Positions 15,094 through 21,043 of a DNA stretch of 21,043 nt are shown one piece after another. A model generated the notes under the pieces. That model saw only the letters and a list, made by a program, of their open reading frames with translations. It searched no databases and was not told the DNA's origin. The first letter of the stretch is position 1. Each line of letters begins with the position of its first letter. Source of the stretch: Dehalococcoidales bacterium (GTDB lineage: Bacteria; Chloroflexota; Dehalococcoidia; Dehalococcoidales; RBG-16-60-22); contig JADHXF010000026.1 of the NCBI GenBank assembly GCA_016783105.1, positions 1 to 21,043 of the forward strand, given 5' to 3'. The translations under genes and the position numbers were made by a program.

Positions 15094-16293
15094 CTATTGC
15101 CCGAGCAACTGGTTGGCCATGTCCACGGCGAAGGCGAGAGAGGTGGTAAATGCCGGTGATATCGGGTTCAATATGTGAAGGGAATTGTCTTCGTTAATGA
15201 CGATGAAATCCATGACCAGTTGCTTGCTGGGCCAGTGGATTAACTGGGGACGCACGCCGACGTGTTCCGATTCGGTAATGTCCTGCGGTTTCAGTTCCGG
15301 CAGCAGCCTTCGGGCCTCCTTAAATACAAACCTCTTGAGATACTTCCTGGGCTCGCTTCGGGCAACCTGGCGAAAGGAAGGGTTGGTGAATAGAAGTATG
15401 GAATCGCGCAGCAGAATGGAAAAAGTCTCCCGGCCAAACCCGCTGAGAATGCCGTAATTCTCCCGCCCGAAAGCAGGCATGGCGGTCGGCCCGACCAGTA
15501 TCTCACCATCGGCACTCCTGGTAAAATGGACGCCCAGGAAAGGAGTCCGCAGGTCAGGCACCGGGTAGATATTGCTGCGGACGAGGAATGACCGGTCGTG
15601 GACAACTTGCTTGTAGGTCCCCTTAAAAGGTAATAGCTTGTATTCTTTTGCGAATCCGAACTGGTGGGCAATATGGTCGGCGTGGGCGCCGGCGGCATTT
15701 ATCAGTTTTTCAAACTTGATGATTCCCCCGGAGGTCTCAACCTGATTCTCCCCTGCCCGACTTTTGAAGGTTGTCCCGTAGTGTACGGTAACCTTGCCTG
15801 ATGCCACCAGCTCTGCTTCCAGTGCCCGCAGTACCTCGACCGGTTTGATTACCGCGGTGTCTGGCGAATGGAGCGCTTCTTTGCTATCCGCGGCGTATGG
15901 TTCAAGTTCGTGAAGTTTCTTGTTATCGATGATATTAGCGCGGGCACCGCATAAATCAGCGCGGCGTTTCAGTTCATACAGTGCTTCCATTTCCGAAGGC
16001 CCTGTGGCCAGGATAACTTTACCGGTTTCGTGCAGGGTCAGTTTCTTTTTCCGGCAGAATTCCTTCATCATGCGATTGCCGTCCACGCAGTACTTGGCTT
16101 TAAGCGTATCGGGCGTATAGTACATCCCGGCATGGAGGACACCGCTGTTCCGTCCGCTGGCGTGCAGGCCAAGGGTATTCTCCTTTTCCAGAATTGCAAT
16201 GTCCCCCAGCCCACGGTGAATCAGTTCGCGGGCGATAGTCAGACCGGTAATACCGGCCCCCACAATCAAAATCTGGCACTGTTTCTGCTTCAT
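15094..16293 (-). CDS. lhgO: L-2-hydroxyglutarate oxidase/dehydrogenase-like flavoprotein
   Basis: A 399-aa FAD-dependent enzyme of the DAO family. It is expected to oxidise L-2-hydroxyglutarate to 2-oxoglutarate and pass electrons to the membrane quinone pool or oxygen. The Rossmann dinucleotide motif VGAGITGLTIAREL (11-24) is followed by E36 for the FAD ribose. The LhgO-type signature HASGRNSGVLHAGMYY is at 44-59. NAAGAHADHIA and LPFKGTYKQV follow, and the chain ends with ISPAFTTSLAFAVDMANQLL near the FAD. The ATG at 16293 has a G-rich tract (AAGGGGGGGG) about 10 bases upstream. Its 5' side meets the tRNA-Met islet, so its upstream region may have been altered by that insertion. Related oxidases acting on other 2-hydroxyacids cannot be excluded. 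Confidence 0.88.
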   Translation of the reverse strand: MKQKQCQILIVGAGITGLTIARELIHRGLGDIAILEKENTLGLHASGRNSGVLHAGMYYTPDTLKAKYCVDGNRMMKEFCRKKKLTLHETGKVILATGPSEMEALYELKRRADLCGARANIIDNKKLHELEPYAADSKEALHSPDTAVIKPVEVLRALEAELVASGKVTVHYGTTFKSRAGENQVETSGGIIKFEKLINAAGAHADHIAHQFGFAKEYKLLPFKGTYKQVVHDRSFLVRSNIYPVPDLRTPFLGVHFTRSADGEILVGPTAMPAFGRENYGILSGFGRETFSILLRDSILLFTNPSFRQVARSEPRKYLKRFVFKEARRLLPELKPQDITESEHVGVRPQLIHWPSKQLVMDFIVINEDNSLHILNPISPAFTTSLAFAVDMANQLLGQ

Positions 16294-16362
16294 GTTATAT
16301 TTCCCCCCCCTTCCGCATTAGATATACGCAAGCTCAGTCCGTGGGGAATGACGTTGAAAATC

Positions 16363-16375
16363 CAGATGTCATCTG
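16363..16375. promoter_or_regulatory. Perfect dyad upstream of lhgO
   Basis: CAGATG-T-CATCTG is a perfect palindrome between the displaced tRNA tail and the lhgO start. It could be an operator or, with a T-run (GATTTT) following on the minus strand, the remains of the original tRNA terminator. No well-formed promoter is seen beside it. Confidence 0.3.
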
Positions 16376-16391
16376 AAACTTAAGGCTTTTA

Positions 16392-16436
16392 TGGTGGGCT
16401 CGGCAGGGATCGAACCTGCGACCAATCGGTTATGAG
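16392..16436 (-). repeat. Displaced tRNA-Met 3' half (att copy) with encoded CCA
   Basis: This stretch equals the tRNA-Met gene from the anticodon loop to the 3' end, with one mismatch (16409 against 18124), and continues into ACCA on the minus strand. There is no 5' half: past TATGAG the sequence departs completely from the tRNA. It is therefore a remnant left by integration, not a tRNA gene. Confidence 0.9.
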
Positions 16437-16482
16437 TGTTGGGATTCTGTATATTATTCATCGTTGACACGCCCCTTTGTTA

Positions 16483-17202
16483 TCATTTATAGGGTCCTGA
16501 AGATTCGTTGAGTTCAATAATAACATCTCCCACTTTACGAGGTCGTGTTATTTTTACCATCGACGATGCCATCAGGAGCTTTATAAATGTTGAATGACCG
16601 TAAGTGCGATAATTGAAACTCGGGTCTAATCTTTGTATTGTCGAATGAAGTTTACTACCTGATACCCTTCCGTTTTCGTCTGCCGATGCTCGGAAACCAC
16701 GCAATATTAACTCATCTACAGGAGATACTTCTGGTATTTGTGATGGTACATCGAAATCAGCTTGATCTAAGAAGAAATAGCGGTCACAGGCTCTTACCAG
16801 GTTACTGGACTTAGTCTCTTTGCTACCTGCTCCAATTACTACCTTACCTGCTGACCTTAATTTATTTATCAGAGGAATAAAATCGGTATCCGATGAAACA
16901 ATCACGAAAGTATCAACAGTTGACTGAAATAATAATTCAGTCGCATCAATTGTAAGACGTATATCACTCGAATTTTTCCCACTTTTAATAGATCGATATA
17001 TGAGAATCGGTTCAATACCAAGTTCAAATAACTGTTCACGCGGGGTCTTCGAACTCGACCAGTCCGCATAAGCTCTTTTTATAATTATGCGTCCAATATC
17101 AGACAATGCATCAAAAAGTCCCCGTATCATATTTAGACCAACATTTTCAAAGTCAATTAATACAGCAATCTGGCTTTCGGTTGATCCTTTTTCTATGCCC
17201 AT
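16483..17202 (-). CDS. NYN-domain nuclease with OST-HTH/LOTUS domain
   Basis: A 239-aa protein of the LabA/DUF88 type. The NYN domain, a PIN-like metal-dependent RNase fold, spans about residues 10-148. Its acidic residues are in place: D17 and N20 (LIDFEN), D80 (SSDIRLTIDA) and D105/D107 (VSSDTDFIPLI). A C-terminal OST-HTH/LOTUS domain of about residues 160-235 (GRVSGSKLHSTIQRLDPSFN, then YRTYGHSTFIKLLMA) is a winged helix that binds RNA, notably G-rich or structured RNA. An RNase acting on a specific RNA is therefore likely. The ATG at 17202 has GGGAG about 12 bases upstream. It is last in a three-gene operon inside the tRNA-Met islet, 14 bp after the preceding gene. Its target is unknown. 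Confidence 0.92.
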   Translation of the reverse strand: MGIEKGSTESQIAVLIDFENVGLNMIRGLFDALSDIGRIIIKRAYADWSSSKTPREQLFELGIEPILIYRSIKSGKNSSDIRLTIDATELLFQSTVDTFVIVSSDTDFIPLINKLRSAGKVVIGAGSKETKSSNLVRACDRYFFLDQADFDVPSQIPEVSPVDELILRGFRASADENGRVSGSKLHSTIQRLDPSFNYRTYGHSTFIKLLMASSMVKITRPRKVGDVIIELNESSGPYK

Positions 17203-17216
17203 TTTATTTCTTCTCC

Positions 17217-17576
17217 CTACTCTTCCTTATTTTGCTTATTCATCTGTTCAGCATAGTATTTTAGTCCAGAGCTTATGACATCGGCAATCGCAATCCCTGT
17301 CCCTTTAGGTCGGTCTTCCTTTTTAAGTTCCTGCTGAATTTCATCAAGTTTAGCAATGACCTGATCAAACCTTTTTTCATTTGTATTTTCATATTGAGCT
17401 CGTTTTACCTGTACCAAACCCAAAGAGATAAATCCGAGCCCTATAAGACCCAGGGCGATTTGCAACTGTAAGGGGGAATTTATAAGTGCCAGTATTATAG
17501 CCCCAAGACCAATCGCTATCATAACGGAGCTAAATAACCAGTACGGTGCGCTGGCAATGGATTTTAAGAAACGCAT
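17217..17576 (-). CDS. Two-TM membrane protein with coiled-coil tail
   Basis: Family not recognised. The 119-aa protein has two adjacent membrane segments (WLFSSVMIAIGLGAIILALI, residues about 13-32, and LQIALGLIGLGFISLGLVQV, about 38-57). A charged coiled coil (EKRFDQVIAKLDEIQQELKK) and a C-terminal helix (IAIADVISSGLKYYAEQMNK) follow, and these would lie in the cytoplasm. The start ATG at 17576 has TAGGAAA about 9 bases upstream. It is the middle gene of the islet operon, 37 bp after the three-TM gene and 14 bp before the NYN gene. The layout fits a membrane anchor or oligomerising effector that could recruit the nuclease, but no direct evidence shows that. Confidence 0.75.
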   Translation of the reverse strand: MRFLKSIASAPYWLFSSVMIAIGLGAIILALINSPLQLQIALGLIGLGFISLGLVQVKRAQYENTNEKRFDQVIAKLDEIQQELKKEDRPKGTGIAIADVISSGLKYYAEQMNKQNKEE

Positions 17577-17613
17577 TTATTCTTTTTCCTACCCGAAATA
17601 TACGTGAAGATAA

Positions 17614-18024
17614 TTAAGTTATAATAAGTACAAGTGGTACGATCAATGCTATCAGCCCCGTAACAACAACGGTCAAAAGGAAGAGATTATATCTGGTATT
17701 GTAGTTGCTCAATAGAGAAGCGTCATAGTAGCCATCAACCCCTTGATCTTTGTACATTTTCAATAGTCCATTTAATAACTTTATTCTTGTCTGTCTACCT
17801 TTTATTAACCCTACTTCTGCAACAAAATTGACGACAATAACAAGACAGACAAACGTGAAGAATACAATCCACATTGTGGCATCATTTTCTCGTCCGGAAG
17901 CCACTCCCGAATTTACACCTAGGGCCAATAAATTTAGAAGGATAGCAGCCAGGATGAAAACCGTGTCCGTGCGCGCATTTTGCTGGAGCTCTTCGACAAT
18001 ATGCTCATGAACTCGCTCAATCAT
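17614..18024 (-). CDS. Three-TM membrane protein
   Basis: Family not recognised. The 136-aa protein starts with an amphipathic helix (IERVHEHIVEELQQNARTD) and has three membrane segments (VFILAAILLNLLALGV, MWIVFFTFVCLVIVVNFVAE and FLLTVVVTGLIALIVPLVLI). Between the second and third lies a cytoplasmic helical loop (GRQTRIKLLNGLLKMYKDQG). The general look, TM helices around a helical soluble part in a small islet, is like membrane-acting effectors of defence systems such as SLATT proteins, but I see no diagnostic motif. The ATG at 18024 has AAGGAGG 5 bases upstream, the strongest start signal in the islet. It is first in the operon and about 85 bp from the tRNA-Met 3' end. Confidence 0.75.
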   Translation of the reverse strand: MIERVHEHIVEELQQNARTDTVFILAAILLNLLALGVNSGVASGRENDATMWIVFFTFVCLVIVVNFVAEVGLIKGRQTRIKLLNGLLKMYKDQGVDGYYDASLLSNYNTRYNLFLLTVVVTGLIALIVPLVLIIT

Positions 18025-18108
18025 GTTTCCTCCTTACAACCTTAAGATACATAATCATAATATATTGAGCTCAGAATAAAATATCGGTATAAAATATTAG
18101 CTTCGGAA

Positions 18109-18181
<73 letters not shown>

Positions 18182-18235
18182 GCGGGATAACCGTTTAATA
18201 GAGCTACTAAATGCCCAACTCTCCAATAAGTAATG

Positions 18236-18275
18236 AATTCCTCTATTTTAAAGACAGTATTTATTCCTCTATTTT
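18236..18275. repeat. 13-bp direct repeat across the VOC gene end
   Basis: ATTCCTCTATTTT occurs twice, about 27 bases apart, with the second copy overlapping the stop of the VOC gene. It may be a trace of a small duplication. No function is suggested. Confidence 0.5.
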
Positions 18276-19285
18276 TCCGGAACACGAGCCACAGGGTCTA
18301 TGGGCAAGCTTTTTGGTTTGTGCACCGGCTCAAATATGCAGTGGAGCGGTGGAATATCAATGTAGTTGAAGCCGCCGGCTTTCTCCTTCGGGTCTCCGAA
18401 ATGCCCGCTCTGGATGCTGGGGAACCCCTGTTCGCCCAGCAGTCTGGTAACCTCATCAATGTCGTCGCAGAGGAATTTCAGGTGGTGGATACCCTCGCCG
18501 TGCTCATCAATCCAGTCCTGGTACACAGATTCACCTTCCACAGGCTGAACGAGCTCCAGCTCCAGGTCGCCCAGATAGGCATGACCCAGCCTCTCCCGAC
18601 CCCACCCTGGCCTGCCCATATAGGTGCGGTCCCACAGCACATGATTACCCCAGGGGCGAATCTCCCATGGGCCGATGCCTAGTATCTGCCAGTAGTTTTC
18701 CGCAGTTCTTACGGCATCCTTGACCACAATGCCAACCTGCTTTATACCGCTGATTTTGACTTTGGCCGGGCTTTTCGCTTTCGGGTCTTCAGGGTAAAAG
18801 GTAGCTCCCGCCGGCGGGCCATCGTGCCGGCTGCGGCTGCTTATCTCCCAGAAACAGCGCAGCGGCTTGATATCGAAATAGGCAAATCGGTAGTTTCCCG
18901 AGCCACCGCTAACTACCGTCGGGAACCCCATGTCATTCAGTATTTTTTCCGTCTTTGCCACGTCTTCCGGGACGAATTTCAAATGGTGGAGGCTCTCACC
19001 ATGCTTATCAATCCAGTCCTGATATACAGAGGGTCCTTCAATGGTTTCGAAAAGCTCCAGCTCAATCGGGCCGCACTGGGCAATCGCACCGCGGTACCTG
19101 GCGTAGGCTGGTTTGCCGTAGTATTGGAAATTAGGAACTCTCTCGGAACCGAAGTCAAATAACGCCCACGGGCCAATGCCCAGGATATTCCAGTATGCTT
19201 CTATTGTTTTCTGCAGGTCTTTGACCACAAGGCAAACCTGCTGGACTTCATTGACTTTTATCTTGGATGGGCTTTCTTGTGCCAT
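18269..19285 (-). CDS. Tandem VOC (glyoxalase-like) domain protein
   Basis: A 338-aa protein made of two homologous VOC domains of the methylmalonyl-CoA epimerase/Glyoxalase_4 type, about residues 11-150 and 172-312. The repeated marks are VVKDLQKTIEAYWNILGIGP against VVKDAVRTAENYWQILGIGP, and YQDWIDKHGESLHHLKF against YQDWIDEHGEGIHHLKF. Metal-ligand positions are kept as His (HHLKF) and Glu (CFWEI, CIFEP), but the first-strand His of the epimerase family is Gln in both domains (QQVCLVV, KQVGIVV). A metal-dependent isomerase or lyase acting on an acyl-CoA or 2-oxo compound is possible; the substrate is unknown. The ATG at 19285 has AAGGAGGG about 8 bases upstream. The stop is followed by the tRNA-Met gene on the same strand. 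Confidence 0.85.
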   Translation of the reverse strand: MAQESPSKIKVNEVQQVCLVVKDLQKTIEAYWNILGIGPWALFDFGSERVPNFQYYGKPAYARYRGAIAQCGPIELELFETIEGPSVYQDWIDKHGESLHHLKFVPEDVAKTEKILNDMGFPTVVSGGSGNYRFAYFDIKPLRCFWEISSRSRHDGPPAGATFYPEDPKAKSPAKVKISGIKQVGIVVKDAVRTAENYWQILGIGPWEIRPWGNHVLWDRTYMGRPGWGRERLGHAYLGDLELELVQPVEGESVYQDWIDEHGEGIHHLKFLCDDIDEVTRLLGEQGFPSIQSGHFGDPKEKAGGFNYIDIPPLHCIFEPVHKPKSLPIDPVARVPEK

Positions 19286-19348
19286 GGCTATGTTCCCTCC
19301 TTCTAAGCAACAAACGTTGTAATACTGGACAGCGCTAGGGTTATTTTA

Positions 19349-19390
19349 AGTCGCCGACTCGATAACTGTCAAGGCAAATATACGGCGACT
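19349..19390. promoter_or_regulatory. Inverted repeat in the divergent intergenic region
   Basis: AGTCGCCG (19349-19356) and CGGCGACT (19383-19390) are perfect complements with 26 bases between. They lie in the 194-bp region between the divergent VOC and sugar-nucleotide genes, just before a candidate plus-strand promoter. They could be an operator that acts on both genes or an RNA hairpin. Confidence 0.35.
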
Positions 19391-19400
19391 ACAGATGACC

Positions 19401-19429
19401 TTGACGGGCGTTCTAGCTCATAGTAATCT
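19401..19429 (+). promoter_or_regulatory. Candidate promoter of the nucleotidyltransferase gene
   Basis: TTGACG (19401-19406) is followed after 17 bases by TAATCT (19424-19429). The -35 is good and the -10 is weak. The position, about 50 bases before the ATG at 19480, is suitable. Confidence 0.4.
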
Positions 19430-19479
19430 TATAGAAAATATCGCTCCGGTTTCAATTTAAGGTGCAAAAACTTAAAACT

Positions 19480-20529
19480 ATGCATAAAGCGGTTATTCTT
19501 GTCGGCGGTGAGGGCACAAGACTGCGACCGCTCACCAATGGTATCCCTAAACCCATGCTGCCGGTACTCAATCATCCGTTCCTGGAGCACACCATACACT
19601 ACCTCAAGAAGTACGGCATCACAGAAATAATCCTGGCCTTGAGCTACCTGCCTGATGTTATCAAAGAATATTTTGGTGATGGCCGACGACTGGGAGTGCG
19701 GCTGCACTACACTATCGAAGATAACCCGCTCGGCACTGCCGGGGCGGTGAAAAACGCTGAGGAATACTTGGATAGCACCTTTGTTGTTCTTAACGGGGAT
19801 ATCTTTACCGAGCTTGATATCGGGGCTATGCTTGCTTTCCATCAGGAAAGAAAGGCCAGGGCAACCATCGCGCTTACGTGGGTGGATAATCCCTGTGCTT
19901 TTGGGGTCATAGAGACAGATAAGAATAGCCGGATACAGCGGTTCATTGAAAAGCCCGCTCCCGATGAGGTGACCACCAACTGGATAAACGCCGGCGTTTA
20001 TATTCTTGAACCGGAAGTCCTGCAACAGATACCGGCAAATGTTCGGTATATGTTTGAACGGGGGCTTTTCCCGCGTTTTCTCGAGCTTGGTGAAACCATG
20101 TGTGGCTATAAATTCGAAGGTCACTGGCTTGATATGGGAACGCCGGAGAAATACCTGTGCCTGAACTGCGACCTTCTGCTATCGGACGATAAACCGGCAT
20201 TCATTGGCAGCCCCGGGGAAAACGGGCTGTATTGTGCCGGAGACGCTGTCATTCACTCCTCATCGCAGATTAATGGGCCTGTGGTCATTGCCAGCCGAAG
20301 TCGCATTGGCCGGCGGGTGCGCATAATAGGCCCGGTGGTTATTGGTCCGGATTGTACCATAGATGATGGCGCCATTCTGGAGGAAACGGTACTGTGGCAG
20401 GGTGTTACAATTGGGGCTGGTGCGGTGCTCAAGAAATGTGTCATTGGCAATGACACTGAAATTCGGCCCCGGGAACGGGTCATTGACCGTATAGTGCCTC
20501 CGCATGGCCTGGAATTAACCGAGCAATAA
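19480..20529 (+). CDS. Sugar-phosphate nucleotidyltransferase with beta-helix tail
   Basis: Activates a sugar 1-phosphate with an NTP to give an NDP-sugar for glycan or glycolipid synthesis. The N-terminal nucleotidyltransferase domain shows VGGEGTRLRPLT (8-19) with IPKPMLPV, then LNGDIFTELD, FIEKP, NAGVYILEPEVL and HWLDMGTPEKYL. From about residue 235 a left-handed beta-helix with hexapeptide repeats follows (VVIASRSRIGRRVRIIGPVV, IGPDCTIDDGAILE). This layout is that of GDP-mannose pyrophosphorylase-like and related glucose-1-phosphate enzymes; the exact sugar and nucleotide cannot be read. An in-frame GTG at 19462 is possible, but MHKAVILVGG from the ATG fits the family N-terminus. No ribosome binding site decides it. 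Confidence 0.88.
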   Translation: MHKAVILVGGEGTRLRPLTNGIPKPMLPVLNHPFLEHTIHYLKKYGITEIILALSYLPDVIKEYFGDGRRLGVRLHYTIEDNPLGTAGAVKNAEEYLDSTFVVLNGDIFTELDIGAMLAFHQERKARATIALTWVDNPCAFGVIETDKNSRIQRFIEKPAPDEVTTNWINAGVYILEPEVLQQIPANVRYMFERGLFPRFLELGETMCGYKFEGHWLDMGTPEKYLCLNCDLLLSDDKPAFIGSPGENGLYCAGDAVIHSSSQINGPVVIASRSRIGRRVRIIGPVVIGPDCTIDDGAILEETVLWQGVTIGAGAVLKKCVIGNDTEIRPRERVIDRIVPPHGLELTEQ

Positions 20530-20544
20530 TACTAAAGGACAGAC

Positions 20545-20982
20545 ATGCAACCAATTGCTCCCCAGTTGATTGCTCCCTGTGGCATGAACTGTGCCATATG
20601 CAGCGGCTATCTGGCTTATAAAAACCATCCCCGATTTAAGGGAATGGTGTCGTACTGCCGGGGCTGCCGACCACGAAACAAGCAATGCGCGTTTCTGAAA
20701 AAACGCTGTGCTGATAACCTGAAACTATTGCTTGGCGAGGTGAGTTTCTGCTTCGAGTGTAATTGCTTTCCCTGTGAGGGGTTGAAGCGTCTCGATGCTC
20801 GATACCGGCGGGAATTCAATATGAGCATGGTCGAGAACTTAGTGGAAATTAAGGAAAACGGCCTCGATAGGTTTCTGGAAAGGCAATGCCAAAAATATTC
20901 GTGTCCGCGCTGCGGCGACTTAATATCCGTACACAGCCAGAAATGCTTCAACTGCGATGAAATCAAAGGCTGGAAGCATTAA
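20545..20982 (+). CDS. DUF3795 cysteine-rich protein with C-terminal zinc ribbon
   Basis: A 145-aa protein of the DUF3795 type, found in many anaerobes with no assigned reaction. The N-terminal half has paired cysteines expected to bind zinc: C12, C16 and C19 (PCGMNCAIC), YCRGCRP, QCAFLKKRC and FCFECNCFPCEGL. The C-terminal end adds a zinc ribbon (CPRCGDLISVHSQKCFNC). A helical segment (NMSMVENLVEIKENGLDRF) lies between. The ATG at 20545 has AAAGGA 6 bases upstream. It follows the nucleotidyltransferase after 15 bp and is probably cotranscribed, though no functional link is evident. The tRNA-Gly that follows is on the other strand. Confidence 0.85.
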   Translation: MQPIAPQLIAPCGMNCAICSGYLAYKNHPRFKGMVSYCRGCRPRNKQCAFLKKRCADNLKLLLGEVSFCFECNCFPCEGLKRLDARYRREFNMSMVENLVEIKENGLDRFLERQCQKYSCPRCGDLISVHSQKCFNCDEIKGWKH

Positions 20983-20995
20983 CAGGAGTTTAATC

Positions 20996-21043
20996 TGGAG
21001 CGGGAGACGGGACTCGAACCCGCGACAACCTGCTTGGAAGGCA
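20996..21043 (-). tRNA. tRNA-Gly(UCC), 3' part, cut by the window edge
   Basis: On the minus strand the visible part begins in the anticodon stem-loop (TGC-CTTCCAA-GCA, anticodon TCC). It continues through the variable loop and T arm (GCGGG-TTCGAGT-CCCGT) to the acceptor 3' strand CTCCCGC, discriminator T and encoded CCA (20996-20998). The 5' half lies beyond 21043. Confidence 0.9.

Noticed and set aside
16392..16436. A second tRNA-Met gene
   Set aside because: Only the half from the anticodon loop to the 3' end is present; no D arm or 5' acceptor strand follows.

Overview
The window looks like a chromosomal segment from an uncultured Dehalococcoidia-type Chloroflexota bacterium. That is inferred from the unbroken order dxs-pgk-tpi-miaA-dapF-dapL-hflX, the LL-diaminopimelate aminotransferase route, a tandem VOC protein and a DUF3795 protein. 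No marker gene settles the taxon.

Layout. (1) 1-3320 is the end of an integrated element. It holds two proteins of unknown role (at 33-257 and 1436-2002), a zinc-ribbon protein with a sigma-factor-like core, and a complete tyrosine recombinase whose gene lies about 170 bp from the 3' end of a tRNA-Arg(UCU) gene, the classic integration site. The far end of the element is outside the window. (2) 3398-11730 is a compact housekeeping operon on the plus strand. It covers isoprenoid precursor entry (dxs), lower glycolysis (pgk, tpi), tRNA modification (miaA), meso-diaminopimelate/lysine synthesis (dapF, dapL) and the ribosome-associated GTPase HflX. A sigma-70-like promoter precedes dxs. (3) 11731-15056 is an AT-richer accessory stretch. 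It has a nested palindromic repeat, two members of a two-TM protein family (one intact and apparently leaderless, one frameshifted), two paralogous coiled-coil lipoproteins and a channel-like membrane protein. Each lipoprotein gene is beside a membrane-protein gene on the same strand. (4) 15094-16293 is an L-2-hydroxyglutarate oxidase-like flavoprotein gene. (5) 16392-18181 is a small islet inserted in a tRNA-Met(CAU)-type gene. The 3' part of the tRNA is duplicated (42/43 identical) at the far end. Between the copies is a three-gene operon: a 3-TM protein, a 2-TM coiled-coil protein and a NYN nuclease with an OST-HTH/LOTUS domain. There is no integrase. (6) 18269-21043 holds a tandem VOC protein, a sugar-nucleotide pyrophosphorylase with a left-handed beta-helix tail, a DUF3795 protein and the 3' part of a tRNA-Gly(UCC).

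The strongest candidate for an undescribed system is the tRNA-Met islet. A predicted RNase is encoded with two small membrane proteins in a cargo-only element delimited by att-like repeats. The displaced tRNA tail still encodes CCA and the rebuilt tRNA does not, which shows the direction of insertion.
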